From NCBI GenBank assembly GCA_012735195.1, contig JAAYIC010000014.1, forward strand, positions 1 through 64,000: DNA of 64,000 nucleotides, in the 5' to 3' direction. Each line of letters starts with the position of its first letter. Within the stretch, counting starts at the first letter, position 1. Positions 16,712 to 25,604 of the stretch are shown in pieces. The notes under the pieces are model-generated. The model was not told where the DNA came from and did no database searches. It saw only the letters and a program-made list of their open reading frames with translations. A program made the translations under genes and the position numbers. Origin of the DNA: Bacillota bacterium. Its GTDB lineage: Bacteria > Bacillota > UBA4882 > UBA10575.

Positions 16712-16744
16712 AAGAGGCTTCAGGAAAAGCCTCTTTTCTGTTTT
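16712..16744 (+). terminator. Intrinsic terminator of the tRNA unit
   Basis: AGAGGCTT and AAGCCTCT arms are followed by TTTCTGTTTT, directly after tRNA-Glu. Confidence 0.85.
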
Positions 16745-16910
16745 ACCCGCGTATGCACATCGTCTGGATCAACCTCTAGAAGAAGAAAAATGATGATAAC
16801 AACAGAAATAAAGAAAATCATTTCTTCGAAACGGAATGAAATTGTGTTCTCGGACTTCCTATGAGGAATTGATCATATCCCAGATTCCTTTTCCGGGTTT
16901 TAGCCTTTTT

Positions 16911-16955
16911 ATAAAAAATAAAAAACAGGGCGGTAGACTCAAAAATCTACTGCCC
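16911..16955 (-). terminator. Intrinsic terminator of the nitroreductase gene
   Basis: On the minus strand GGGCAGTAGA pairs with TCTACCGCCC around an 8-base loop, followed by TGTTTTTTATTTTTT. It lies about 40 bp after the nitroreductase stop. The stretch from 16745 to here shows no gene. Confidence 0.85.
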
Positions 16956-16993
16956 ACAAGTTCTTATCCTACATGGGAAACTGAAACCCTCTT

Positions 16994-17500
16994 TTATTTC
17001 CAGGTAACAATCTCATCAAGACTCTTTCTTTTTTTATCCGGTATTGTTTCGTCGTCAGGATAACCCAATGGCAACAGGGCGATTACTTCCAGGTTCTCCG
17101 GCAACTCCAGTATCTCATGACAACTCTTGGCATCAAAGGCACAGATCCAACAGGTGCCTAAGCCCAGGTCAGCAGCGGCAAGGGTCATATGGTCAATGGC
17201 GATCGCCAGGTCAACATCACAGTGGTCTTTACCGTCCGCCCTCTTCCAGGAGACAGAATGATCGCCACAGGCGACGATAACAACGGGCGCTTTTTTAAAC
17301 CAATCTTTTGGATAGGTTTCCGCTACTTTCGTTTTTATTATTTCATCATTAAGCACAATGAAGTGCCAGGGTTGATAATTACAAGCAGAAGGCGCATTTC
17401 TGGCTGCTTCAAGCACCTGGAGAATCTTTTCCTTTTCCACAGGCTTATCTTTATATTTCCTCACAGAATACCTCTTTTTTGTAAGTTCCAAAAATGACAT
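16994..17500 (-). CDS. Nitroreductase-family FMN oxidoreductase
   Basis: This 168-residue protein is a compact NfsA/NfnB-type nitroreductase that binds FMN and uses NAD(P)H to reduce quinones, nitro compounds or similar acceptors. Family motifs are KKRYSVRKYKDKPV near the start, RNAPSACNYQPWHFIV (FMN binding), the ADLGLGTCWICAF segment and LPLGYPDDE near the end. The substrate is unknown. Its ATG follows a GGAGG-like site on the minus strand. It lies in the AT-richer patch with the ABC exporter, and its codon choice is more A/T-ended than that of ldh or rnhA. Confidence 0.9.
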   Translation of the reverse strand: MSFLELTKKRYSVRKYKDKPVEKEKILQVLEAARNAPSACNYQPWHFIVLNDEIIKTKVAETYPKDWFKKAPVVIVACGDHSVSWKRADGKDHCDVDLAIAIDHMTLAAADLGLGTCWICAFDAKSCHEILELPENLEVIALLPLGYPDDETIPDKKRKSLDEIVTWK

Positions 17501-17570
17501 TTTATCAATCCCTCCTTTATTATTCTTTTCCTAAATATAATAACATAATGATCAATTACAGGTAATAACC

Positions 17571-18353
17571 TTAACTATGATCCGCATAACGCCACCATAG
17601 TACAGTGATGAGAATGCCGATAATAGCAGTAATAAATACTATGAGAAAACTAAGAGCCCCTAAATGAGCCTGCTCTACTCCTGCAGCTCCACTGTAAAGC
17701 GCAGGTATAGCCCAGGGAATATATGCTCCATGGCCTAAAACAACAGCAATTTGCGAGAAAGCTACCGTAAAAACCACATATCCCATTGGCAAGAGATAAC
17801 CCCGGCTATAGCTGGCGAAAAAAGCTACAGGAGTGGAACTGGCCATCGCCATTATCGAGGAGACTGCCAATTGTTTAAAAAACTTATAAAACAGCGGTCT
17901 GGACCATCCCTCTATAGCAACGATATTCCCGGCAATCAGCCCAACCCCCACTACTATGAGAAATAACAGGATGGTCCAGAAAAACATGACAATGAACTTG
18001 GCCAGGATAATTATTGACCTGGAAACAGGTAAAGCCAGCAAATCCTTGGCGGTATCATCAGAAAATTCCCGGCCAAATAACCAGGTGGCGATAAAACCAT
18101 AGCCTACCAAACCGCCTATGGCTAAAGCTAGAGCAAGAAAAGTAAAATATGAAGACCAATCAGCTTCCCCTATCAACTGGGCCTTTGCCCCCACAAGACC
18201 GGTATTACGGGCCAACTCAGGGTCTTTAAGTATTAGCATCATTAAACCCAGAATAGCTGTAATGAAAGAAAAAAAGCCAATGGTTATCGGGAAGATCTTT
18301 GAACGGACAGCTTTAAGGCTTTCCACCCGGATTGCTGTTCGCAACTTTTTCAT
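17571..18353 (-). CDS. ABC-2 type transporter permease
   Basis: This 260-residue membrane protein has about six predicted spans, starting at FPITIGFFSFITAILGLMMLI and ending at IVFITAIIGILITVLWW. A long external loop lies after the first span. The pattern matches ABC-2 permeases of the BcrB/NatB type, which export antibiotics, peptides or sodium. It overlaps the ATPase gene by 4 bp (ATGA), so the two form a stoichiometric exporter. No signal peptide or substrate clue is visible. A TetR gene heads the operon. Confidence 0.88.
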   Translation of the reverse strand: MKKLRTAIRVESLKAVRSKIFPITIGFFSFITAILGLMMLILKDPELARNTGLVGAKAQLIGEADWSSYFTFLALALAIGGLVGYGFIATWLFGREFSDDTAKDLLALPVSRSIIILAKFIVMFFWTILLFLIVVGVGLIAGNIVAIEGWSRPLFYKFFKQLAVSSIMAMASSTPVAFFASYSRGYLLPMGYVVFTVAFSQIAVVLGHGAYIPWAIPALYSGAAGVEQAHLGALSFLIVFITAIIGILITVLWWRYADHS

Positions 18354-19273
18354 TCTGTATCTCCTCCACTAATGCCAATTAATCTCAAGAAGTAAGACTC
18401 CAGATCCTCTTCTTCCACCTTCAAAAGTGTTGGCGGAGAGCCGGATTCTACAAGCTTGACTGCGATTTTTTCCGGGTTTCCGGTAGCAGACTCATCTTCA
18501 ACCTCCAAATTTCCTTCCTCATTCTCCAGCACACGCAGTCCTGATTGAACAAGTATTCTCTTTGCTTCAGCAGGCCGGCGGGAATTAACCAGTAACCGTC
18601 TTTTTCTGAGCTTCTCCAGTTGAACCTTATCAAGCTCCTGGATTAACCGGCCTTCATGAATTATCCCGATTCTTTTGGCCATTTTTGAAATTTCACTTAA
18701 AATATGACTGGAAATAAAGATCGTTATTCCCTTTTCAGCCAGTTCCATTAGGAAATTGCGAATTTCCACTATGCCAACGGGATCAAGGCCATTGGTCGGT
18801 TCATCCAAGATCAAGAGTTCCTGTTTATGGATTAAGGCTTTGGCCAGACCTAATCTCTGAAGATTTCCAGTGGAGAGCTTCCCGGCCTTTTTCCTTCGAT
18901 AGGGATCCAGTTTTAATTTGGCAATAATCCGGTCAATTGCCTTTTTATCGGAAATCTGCCGTAAACTGCAGACAACTTGCAAATTCTCATCTACTGTTAG
19001 ATCCGGATAGGCGGAAGCTCCTTCAACAACGTAGCCCACCTTTTTCCAGAGATCTTTTTTATCGGGGCTGACCTTTTTCCCAAACAAGTAGGCAGCGCCT
19101 TTATCCGGAGTGAGCATACCCAGTAAGAGCCGTATTGTCGTGGATTTACCGGCGCCGTTAACACCTACAAAACCGTAGATTTCTCCTTTCTCCACTGTAA
19201 GGGAGACGCCATCGACTGCCTTCAGCCAGCCGTAATTTTTACTTAAATTCTCGGTCCTAATAACAGAAGTCAT
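18350..19273 (-). CDS. ABC transporter ATP-binding protein (BcrA-type exporter)
   Basis: This 307-residue ATPase has Walker A GVNGAGKSTT (about 37-46), the Q-loop region, signature LSTGNLQRLGLAKAL (about 132-146), Walker B LLILDEPTNGLD (about 151-162) and the switch histidine in FISSHILSE. A C-terminal extension of about 90 residues is typical of drug and bacteriocin exporters such as BcrA. It pairs with the ABC-2 permease encoded downstream. Its start overlaps the TetR stop by one base (TAATG), so repression and transport are on one message. Confidence 0.93.
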   Translation of the reverse strand: MTSVIRTENLSKNYGWLKAVDGVSLTVEKGEIYGFVGVNGAGKSTTIRLLLGMLTPDKGAAYLFGKKVSPDKKDLWKKVGYVVEGASAYPDLTVDENLQVVCSLRQISDKKAIDRIIAKLKLDPYRRKKAGKLSTGNLQRLGLAKALIHKQELLILDEPTNGLDPVGIVEIRNFLMELAEKGITIFISSHILSEISKMAKRIGIIHEGRLIQELDKVQLEKLRKRRLLVNSRRPAEAKRILVQSGLRVLENEEGNLEVEDESATGNPEKIAVKLVESGSPPTLLKVEEEDLESYFLRLIGISGGDTE

Positions 19274-19878
19274 TATTCTCTCTCTCCTTCAACCAGGCCG
19301 TCCACTATTAAATCAAGCAACAATTCAAAAGTATCCTTGTAGTTCTCGCCGAACTCCTTCTTGTGCAGGGCAATATAAAAGAGGACATGAAAAAGTCCAG
19401 TTATAGCCTGGGGGTTCTTCCTCTTCAAGACCCCTTCATTTTGCCATTTTATAATCAGCGGCTTCAGACTGGCATAATCCATCATCATGTGTTCTTTTAT
19501 CTTTTCTTCCGGCAATTTTCTCAGGAGAAGATCATAACTGCCTGAAAACAAATCTTTAAAGAGATCATTTTCGCCAAGGGCCATATAAGCCTCGAAAATC
19601 ATTTTTTTCAGGCCTGCTCGCGGATTATCTTTTATTAAATCCAAATCTTTCTCCATGTGCTCGCGAATTTCCCGGCTTTCCAGATCCAGTATCTCAAAAT
19701 ATAGTTCCTCTTTAGAAGCATAGAAATTATAAAAGGAACCCTGGGCAATGCCAACAGCACCGGTAATATCTTTTATTGTCGTTTTCCTCAATCCATATTG
19801 GCTAAACAACTTCCTGCCTTCTTCTATTAACCCTTCTTTTATCTTCTGTTTTTCCGTATCAGTAAAACCTGCCGGCAT
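19273..19878 (-). CDS. TetR-family transcriptional regulator
   Basis: This 201-residue regulator has an N-terminal helix-turn-helix (about 28-50, TTIKDITGAVGIAQGSFYNF) followed by YASKEELYFEIL. The remaining all-helical part is a ligand-binding and dimerisation domain. It is the first gene of the exporter operon and probably represses it until the exported compound binds. ATG 19878 is preferred, with AAAGG 10 bases upstream; a GTG at 19887 is three codons earlier but abuts that site. A candidate operator lies between the promoter and the start. Confidence 0.9.
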   Translation of the reverse strand: MPAGFTDTEKQKIKEGLIEEGRKLFSQYGLRKTTIKDITGAVGIAQGSFYNFYASKEELYFEILDLESREIREHMEKDLDLIKDNPRAGLKKMIFEAYMALGENDLFKDLFSGSYDLLLRKLPEEKIKEHMMMDYASLKPLIIKWQNEGVLKRKNPQAITGLFHVLFYIALHKKEFGENYKDTFELLLDLIVDGLVEGERE

Positions 19879-19902
19879 TATTTTCACACCTTTTGTTTTA
19901 TA

Positions 19903-19965
19903 TATGAATATTTTTATTTTTTGTTCATACGTTTTTATTATAAATTATTTGTATTTACATGTCGA
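19903..19965 (-). promoter_or_regulatory. Promoter and candidate operator of the TetR-ABC operon
   Basis: On the minus strand TCGACA (19960-19965) and TATAAT (19937-19942) are spaced by 17 bases. Downstream, TATGAA at 19903-19908 is the inverse of TTCATA at 19924-19929, a possible TetR site covering the initial transcribed region. The remaining 19966-20258 shows no gene and no other clear signal. Confidence 0.55.
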
Positions 19966-20258
19966 GGATTTTTCGGACAAAAAAATAAAACCCCTTTATT
20001 AGGGGCAAGGCGGCCATGTCCGGGAAATATAACCCAGCCCTCTTCTGTTAAAGGATATAAACGTTTTTCAGAGAAATATATTTGCAACAGAAGGACGGAG
20101 ATACGGGGTCCGGGCACAGAATAAAGTGCCATACTGGTTTATTGCAGAATTAAAGGAAAGTCAAGCAGATTGAAAGCAAAACTTTGTTTAATGGCGCGCG
20201 TATACAGGCATGAGCTTAATATGCGACAATGGTTGGGAAAAAAGGCGGTGGAGATATA

Positions 20259-21050
20259 GTGACAGGGCAACAGAGGTTATCTTTGCCCCGCCTGTATAAC
20301 CGGAAGGTGTTGAAGGCGCTCCGGGAATTCGAAATGCTTGACCCGGGAGACCGGATCCTGGTGGGCTTTTCCGGGGGGAAAGACAGCGCCCTTCTCCTTT
20401 ACGCCCTGGTGGTTTTGGGCCGTTACGGGATTGTGGAGGGGGAGGTGGCCGCTATTACCGTCGATCCGGGGATGGAACCCCTTGACCCGGAGCCGCTGGG
20501 GGAGTACTGCCGTTTGCTCGGGGTGGAGCATTACTTGGTGAAAACGGAGATCGGGCGGGCGGTGGCCGGGTTTGACGACCCCTGCGCCCGCTGTTCCCAT
20601 TTGCGGCGGGGGATTATCTGCCGGTTTGCCAGAGAGCATGGGTATAATAAAGTAGCCCTTGGGCACCACCATGACGATGCGGTGGAGACTTTTCTCATGA
20701 GCATCCTTTACTCCGGGCAGATTCGCACCTTTTTGCCCAAGACTTACCTGGACCGGAGCGGGGTGACTGTAATCCGGCCCTTGGTGTATCTGCGGGAGCG
20801 GGAGGTAAAAAAGGCCGCATCTTTTCTGCCTTTCACCCCGGTGAAGCCGGTTTGCTCCTATGCGGGCACCTCGTACCGGCAGAAGGTCAAGGAGTTGCTG
20901 AGGGAGCTCACCCGGGAACGCCGTTGGGTCTATACCAACCTGGCAGCGGCGATGCGGGAGGGTAACCCCATCCAGCTTTGGCCGGCCAAACGCTCACCCG
21001 GTCTTTTTAAGGCTGTTTCTGAGGTTGACGGGGGTTCCGGTCCGGAGTAG
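20259..21050 (+). CDS. TtcA/TtuA-type PP-loop ATPase, probable tRNA thiolation enzyme
   Basis: This 263-residue PP-loop protein has the ATP motif SGGKDS at 38-43 and the GHHHDD motif at 135-140. C109 and C112 (CARC) plus C199 (KPVCSY) match the three cysteines that hold a 4Fe-4S cluster in TtcA and TtuA. Family enzymes adenylate a tRNA base and insert sulfur (for example 2-thiocytidine). Which base is modified here cannot be told. GTG 20259 is preferred, with GGTGGAG upstream; an ATG at 20229 is ten codons earlier. It is a single gene, convergent with the activase operon. Confidence 0.85.
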   Translation: MTGQQRLSLPRLYNRKVLKALREFEMLDPGDRILVGFSGGKDSALLLYALVVLGRYGIVEGEVAAITVDPGMEPLDPEPLGEYCRLLGVEHYLVKTEIGRAVAGFDDPCARCSHLRRGIICRFAREHGYNKVALGHHHDDAVETFLMSILYSGQIRTFLPKTYLDRSGVTVIRPLVYLREREVKKAASFLPFTPVKPVCSYAGTSYRQKVKELLRELTRERRWVYTNLAAAMREGNPIQLWPAKRSPGLFKAVSEVDGGSGPE

Positions 21051-21183
21051 ACCGCGGATGAAGGCCTGCCGGGTGTCCGTGTCCGGTCTGGGCTAAACCG
21101 TGGGCTACTACCGGATTACCGGGCTCGCACAGCCGTGGGCGGTTAGTGGTCTCTGACGGTCCCCGGATGAGGGCAAAGACGGA

Positions 21184-22173
21184 TTACCCCACCTCTTGGG
21201 TGGCGGCGGCTTCCGGTACGCGCTGGGACCATTTGCCGCAACGGTCGCCGAAGTAGGCGACGATTTTGCCACTGCGCCGTATCTCCGCCAATTCGCAGTT
21301 GTTGGCGCAGTCGTGGCACCTTTTGCCGGTGGTGGAGATCTCCTCTTCACACAGGCTCCAACCAACGAAGGCGGTGGGGGCGCCGGAGTTGATGGACTTA
21401 TCCCGGACCAACAGGGCGGCGCCCAAAGCCCCCATTACGTCGTAGTATTCGGGGGTAATCACCTCGTAGCCGAGGATTTTCTCGAAGGCCCGGCGAATAC
21501 CGCAGTTGGCGGCAACCCCGCCCTGGAAGATCACGGGCGGGAGGATCTCCTTGCCTTTCCCCACGTTGTTCAGGTAGTTTTTGACCAATGCCTCGCAAAG
21601 GCCGGCGGCGATATTATTAAGCGGATGGCCGACCTGCTGTTTATGGATCATGTCTGACTCGGCAAAAACAGCGCAGCGCCCGGCGATGGCCACCGGGTCA
21701 TCGGCGGTCAGGGCCAGCTCACTGAATTCCTCAATGCTAATCCCCAGCCGGGCCGCTTGTTGGTCAAGGAAAGAACCGGTACCTGCCGCGCAGATGGTAT
21801 TCATGGCAAAGTCAATGGCAATCCCGTCCCGGATGATGATGATCTTCGAGTCTTGGCCGCCGATTTCGATAACGGTCTGGACGTCGGGCCGGTAGTGAAG
21901 GGCGGCCACGGCGTGGGTGGTGATTTCGTTTTTGATCAGGTCGGCGCCGACCAGTAACCCGGCCAGTTGCCGGGCGCTGCCCGTTGTCGCCACTCCCGAA
22001 ATAGCTCCTCCTCCGGCGGCTTCCTTCATCCGGGCGAGACCTTTTTGAACCGTCTGGAGCGGCCGGCCGCTGGTCCGCAGGTATAATTTATCTATGACGT
22101 TCCGGTCTTCGTCCAGTAAAACCAGGTTGGTACTGACTGAACCGACGTCAATCCCTAAAAAGAGCTTTGACAT
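21184..22173 (-). CDS. BadF/BcrA/HgdC-type ATPase (2-hydroxyacyl-CoA dehydratase activator family)
   Basis: This 329-residue ASKHA-fold ATPase starts GIDVGSVSTNLVLLD (phosphate 1) and has IEIGGQDSKII. The cysteines C128 region (NTICAAGTGSFLDQQ) and GRCAVFAESDMIHK match the pair that bridges a 4Fe-4S cluster between the two subunits of HgdC. A C-terminal tail of about 50 residues adds four cysteines (CEEE, CHDCANNC) not found in minimal HgdC, perhaps a second metal site. It starts 4 bp after the next-upstream gene's stop, so the three minus-strand genes form an operon. The true substrate is unknown; no dehydratase alpha/beta pair is nearby. Confidence 0.87.
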   Translation of the reverse strand: MSKLFLGIDVGSVSTNLVLLDEDRNVIDKLYLRTSGRPLQTVQKGLARMKEAAGGGAISGVATTGSARQLAGLLVGADLIKNEITTHAVAALHYRPDVQTVIEIGGQDSKIIIIRDGIAIDFAMNTICAAGTGSFLDQQAARLGISIEEFSELALTADDPVAIAGRCAVFAESDMIHKQQVGHPLNNIAAGLCEALVKNYLNNVGKGKEILPPVIFQGGVAANCGIRRAFEKILGYEVITPEYYDVMGALGAALLVRDKSINSGAPTAFVGWSLCEEEISTTGKRCHDCANNCELAEIRRSGKIVAYFGDRCGKWSQRVPEAAATQEVG

Positions 22174-22177
22174 CCTT

Positions 22178-23296
22178 TTATCCTCCTTGCAACCTCCGGC
22201 CTTCGTGGAGCTTCCGGTTTTTAATCAGATCCACAAAGGCTTCGACTCTTGTATAAACACCGGTACCGGAGGTATGCTCATCCAGGAGCAGGGAGAGGGT
22301 GGGGAACCGCTTTTCCCTGCTGATTTGCTGGATTAGCGACATGGCGGTTACTTCCGGCATACAGCCGAAGGGGGCCAGGTGGATAAGGCCGTCATAGCCT
22401 TTATGACATGCCTCCACTGTATGAGCCACCGATTCCACGGCATGCCCGCCCACAAAGCGGGAGAGATATGGGCGGGCCAGGTCCAGATATTTCTTTTGCC
22501 AGTTCACCCGGAGCATACTGAGGAAGACCGCCTTTTTAAACCAGTCCCAGAAGAAGATGGTCCTTTCAACCTCGATCCCGGCCAGGCTCAGATATTCCTC
22601 CAGGTGAAAGTTGACGCCCGGCTCCAGAACCATGAAGAACTCGCCTGTGATCATCAGGCGGAAGATCTCCTCCGGTTCTTCCCTGGGGAAACTCCCAATC
22701 TTTGCTACGGTTTCCCGGACGATCCGGTCGACCTGGGCGGCGCCGGTGGTATAATCAATCTTCCGCACAAAAGCCTTTTTTTCCTTCCACAGTTGCTGCC
22801 GCCATTTGGCGTCTAGATACGGGGCAAGGGCGAGGACCTTTTTTTCGATTTTTTCTATAGCCATAAGTTTTTTGTAACCTATGTAGAGAGCCTGCGGGAG
22901 ACGGCGCCAGGCCCCGTCCCCTAAAAAGCGGACAAACAGATCAATCACTTCCCGCAGGTGTTCTTTGGGCGGCTCCAGGACGACGAACTCCAGGTCATAG
23001 CCGAGACTGTGGAGGATCTCCTTTTGCACTTCGCCGTAGAGACCAAAACGGCAGGGCCCGACCCCGCCGACCATGAAGATGACCTCCGGTTCCTGCGGCA
23101 GGATCTGCAGGTAACTGCCGACATTCACTTTCAGCGGCAGGCAGGCGAATTCCGGCGTATGGCTGCTCCCCAGCATCAGGGTTTCTTTGGAAACCGGCGG
23201 CGGCATAATCACATCAAAACCCAATTCCAGCATGATGCTTTTTATGGGGATAATGGCCGTGCCCAATTGGGCCACGGAAGCTTTATACCGCGGCAT
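22178..23296 (-). CDS. Acyl-CoA dehydratase activase-related protein (DUF2229/HgdB-like)
   Basis: This 372-residue protein belongs with the DUF2229 and HgdB-like proteins that accompany CoA-enzyme activases in Firmicutes. Visible motifs are FACLPLKVNVGSYL, MVGGVGPCRFGLYGEVQ, HLAPFGCMPEVTAMS and the C-terminal LLLDEHTSGTGVYTRVEAF. Conserved cysteines in the first three may bind an Fe-S cluster. It overlaps the gene upstream by 14 bp. In other genomes, as I recall, the activase and such domains are fused in one long protein; here they are three genes. Biochemical function is not established. Confidence 0.82.
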   Translation of the reverse strand: MPRYKASVAQLGTAIIPIKSIMLELGFDVIMPPPVSKETLMLGSSHTPEFACLPLKVNVGSYLQILPQEPEVIFMVGGVGPCRFGLYGEVQKEILHSLGYDLEFVVLEPPKEHLREVIDLFVRFLGDGAWRRLPQALYIGYKKLMAIEKIEKKVLALAPYLDAKWRQQLWKEKKAFVRKIDYTTGAAQVDRIVRETVAKIGSFPREEPEEIFRLMITGEFFMVLEPGVNFHLEEYLSLAGIEVERTIFFWDWFKKAVFLSMLRVNWQKKYLDLARPYLSRFVGGHAVESVAHTVEACHKGYDGLIHLAPFGCMPEVTAMSLIQQISREKRFPTLSLLLDEHTSGTGVYTRVEAFVDLIKNRKLHEGRRLQGG

Positions 23297-24326
23297 TCTT
23301 CTTCCTCCAGTGTAACAAGTCGATAAATGCCTCGACCCGGGTCTCCAGGCCGGCGCGGCCGGTATGCTCGTCCAGGGTCAGATTTAGCAAAGCCGGCATT
23401 CCGGACAGCCGGGCCATGTATTTCGCCAGCAGCTCACTGATGATGGCATCCGGCCCGCAGAGACAGGCGGTGAGAAAGATGATCCCGTCCACCCGTTCGG
23501 CGGTGGAGTAGTGGAGCGCCGCTGCCAACAGTTGCTGGCCCAGCGGCCAGAAGACCTCCTTGCGCTGGCTGGGCCAGGATTCCCCTTGCGCGGAAGGGGG
23601 AATTGTCTCTTTGGTGTAGATCCGGACGTTTTCTCCTTGGAGCAGTGAGAAAATTTGCTGGTTCAAGGTTTCATCATAGACCAGGTAGGGATGGCCCAGG
23701 ACCGCGATTTTGAGACCGGAAGGGCCTTCCGGTTCCCCTCTCTTTAGAGTGGAGGGGAGCCCCGGTTCTCCTATCTTCAGGACAGAGGGGTCTTCTGGTT
23801 CCTCCGGCCTTTCCCCGTCAAGGCGGGCAACGGCTGCCAACGGGTTATAGCCGGCGGCCCACAGCTGCTGAAAGGCGGTTTGCTGCCTTTGGGCTTCCTT
23901 CCAGGCGGCGTGGAATTTTTTCTTTTTAACTCCCGGTACCATGTTGGCAACCACTTTCCACCAGGGGCCGGGTTGCAGCATCTCCTTGGCGTCCAGGTCG
24001 TGCCAGAACTCAACGGCCCGGGGGAAACGGCGCTTTACCAAGTCATGGATGGCTTTGAGTTTAGGGCAGAAGTGCCCGCGTTTGCCCCAACGGCCAAAGG
24101 CGGGGGAGAAGATCAGGTCGACTCGATCTTCCAGGTAAGCCAAATGGCCGTAATGGACCTTCACCGGCAGGCAAAACTCGTCAAGGGCCAGTTCCAACCC
24201 TTGTTGAAGGATGGCCGGGGTGGTGGGGGGCGAGATCAAGTAGTCAACCTCCAGTTCCCTCCATAAGGTGGTCCAAAAGGGGTTATAGTAAAAGAAAAAT
24301 AATGAACGGGGAATTCCCAGGCGCAT
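23283..24326 (-). CDS. Acyl-CoA dehydratase activase-related protein, paralogue with repeat linker
   Basis: This 347-residue protein heads the three-gene operon and opens MRLGIPRSLFFFYYNPFW. Its C-terminal LTLDEHTGRAGLETRVEAF mirrors the end of its downstream neighbour, and DEFCLPVKVHYGHL mirrors that protein's FACLPLKVNVG, so the two are distant paralogues. The ACLCGPDA motif takes the place of the neighbour's FGCMPEV. A Pro/Glu-rich linker at about 170-205 contains three imperfect repeats of the type EPxxPSxLKxG. Function is unknown. The ATG is the first possible start and the open frame continues no further in family similarity. Confidence 0.82.
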   Translation of the reverse strand: MRLGIPRSLFFFYYNPFWTTLWRELEVDYLISPPTTPAILQQGLELALDEFCLPVKVHYGHLAYLEDRVDLIFSPAFGRWGKRGHFCPKLKAIHDLVKRRFPRAVEFWHDLDAKEMLQPGPWWKVVANMVPGVKKKKFHAAWKEAQRQQTAFQQLWAAGYNPLAAVARLDGERPEEPEDPSVLKIGEPGLPSTLKRGEPEGPSGLKIAVLGHPYLVYDETLNQQIFSLLQGENVRIYTKETIPPSAQGESWPSQRKEVFWPLGQQLLAAALHYSTAERVDGIIFLTACLCGPDAIISELLAKYMARLSGMPALLNLTLDEHTGRAGLETRVEAFIDLLHWRKKNAAV

Positions 24327-24885
24327 AAGATTCCTCCCTTATAAGGCGTTAATTTTCCCGTTTTTAAAGCTGCCGGGCTTGAGGCAAAACTTTGCTTTAA
24401 GGAGCTTATTCCCCTGTTTCTTTTTCCGTACCGGAAAAGAAAATCCTGCCGGAAGAAGAAATTTTTCCTTCCCGGCCTCCCCCCGTCCTGCACCGGAGGT
24501 GAAAGTCCATTTAATTCCTGGGGTTTTATGGGAGAGGAATTCTTTTAATCGTGTCGAAGTAATAATCTTTAATGCTAACATTTTCATGAGACTCCAGGTT
24601 TTTTGCAGAAAAATCAGGAAAAGGAGAGATACTAACTTAAAAAACAACCGGGACATATGGGTTTTTGCTGGGGGCTACGCGTTCAAGAGGGTACAGGGCT
24701 ACTGGTTTTGTGGCCTTCTGGGTCATCTTGGATCGTCTTGGCAATAATTTCAACAAGGTATTTCGTACTTTAACAGAGTATACAAAATGCAGTAAGGTAT
24801 TATTTTGGTGATTTTGGCGAAGCCTCTATTTTAAGGAAGGCATTTCCGGAGAACGTATACTTAGATCTTCCGGGAGGTGGCGATT
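24327..24885. other. Intergenic region without a supported gene
   Basis: This 559-bp space separates the divergent activase operon and mazE. Open frames here lack ribosome sites and recognisable products. A hairpin of CTTGAGGCAAA with TTTGCTTTAAG lies near 24378-24401. No convincing promoter pair was found. Confidence 0.5.
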
Positions 24886-25161
24886 ATGATTAACCGGCGG
24901 GTAGTCGTGATCATGCCAGATACCTTACTGAAAGCTGTGGATGAGGTGGCTTTTCAGGAGTACGGTAGTAGAAGTGCATTTATCAGGGAGGCCTTAAAGT
25001 ATTTATTGGAAAAACGCCTTTTGGAGGAAAGACGGGAAAAAATGGCTGAAGGATACCAAAAAATGGCAAGACTAAACCAGGAACTGGCTGAGGAAGGTTT
25101 GGCAGATGCTGCCGGCATTATGGAAAAATACCTGCAGAGCCTGGTAAGTGGGGGAAAATAG
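24886..25161 (+). CDS. mazE: Ribbon-helix-helix antitoxin of a MazEF-type pair
   Basis: This 91-residue protein has an N-terminal ribbon-helix-helix (RRVVVIMPDTLLKAVDEVAF, then SRSAFIREALKYLLEKR) like the EndoAI antitoxin of Bacillus, and a charged C-terminal helix that would wrap the toxin. It should neutralise the RNase encoded next and repress the pair's promoter. ATG 24886 has GGGAGGTGG upstream and is chosen over a start three codons earlier. The toxin start directly follows its stop, so translation is coupled. The pair is not in the acpS-nnr-alr cluster, where I would expect it in Bacillus. Confidence 0.9.
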   Translation: MINRRVVVIMPDTLLKAVDEVAFQEYGSRSAFIREALKYLLEKRLLEERREKMAEGYQKMARLNQELAEEGLADAAGIMEKYLQSLVSGGK

Positions 25162-25515
25162 TTGCAGGTTAAAAGGGGAGACCTTTTTTTTGCCAATCTC
25201 AATCCGGTTATCGGCTCGGAGCAGGGTGGGCTGCGGCCGGTTTTAATCATTCAAAACGACATCGGGAACACATACAGCCCGACGACGATCGTGGCGGCTG
25301 TTACTTCCAGGATCAAACGGGCGAAATTACCCACCCATGTGGAGATTAAGAAGAATCACAGCCCCTTGGAGCGGGATTCGGTTATTCTCTGCGAACAATT
25401 GCGGACCATTGACAAGAAAAGGCTGACAGAGAAGATCGGCCAACTGGATGAGGAGACAATGAAAAAGGTCAATACCGCGCTGGAGATCAGTTTGGAACTC
25501 ATCCCTTTACATTAA
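25162..25515 (+). CDS. mazF: MazF/PemK-family mRNA interferase toxin
   Basis: This 117-residue toxin begins with TTG directly after the antitoxin stop. Hallmarks of the MazF/EndoA fold are [37 protein letters not shown] and [13 protein letters not shown], which include the catalytic Arg and Thr positions. It should cleave single-stranded RNA at short specific sites, halting translation unless bound by the antitoxin. Length and motifs are complete, so it appears functional. The ribosome site GGGGGAAAA overlaps the end of mazE. Cut-site specificity cannot be read from the sequence. Confidence 0.95.
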   Translation: MQVKRGDLFFANLNPVIGSEQGGLRPVLIIQNDIGNTYSPTTIVAAVTSRIKRAKLPTHVEIKKNHSPLERDSVILCEQLRTIDKKRLTEKIGQLDEETMKKVNTALEISLELIPLH

Positions 25516-25604
25516 TCTTAAATCTTACAAGTGATTTTTCTGAGAAGGAATTTTGGAGGCGATGCCGAAGCAATAAAGGTATTTTTACGAATGGGGTGTT
25601 AGTA

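Noticed and set aside
24327-24885. Small genes in the gap before mazE
   Set aside because: Open frames have no ribosome sites, no recognisable product and overlap on both strands.
25516-25604. T-box leader before gltX
   Set aside because: No AGGGTGGNACCGCG element or terminator is present in the short gap.
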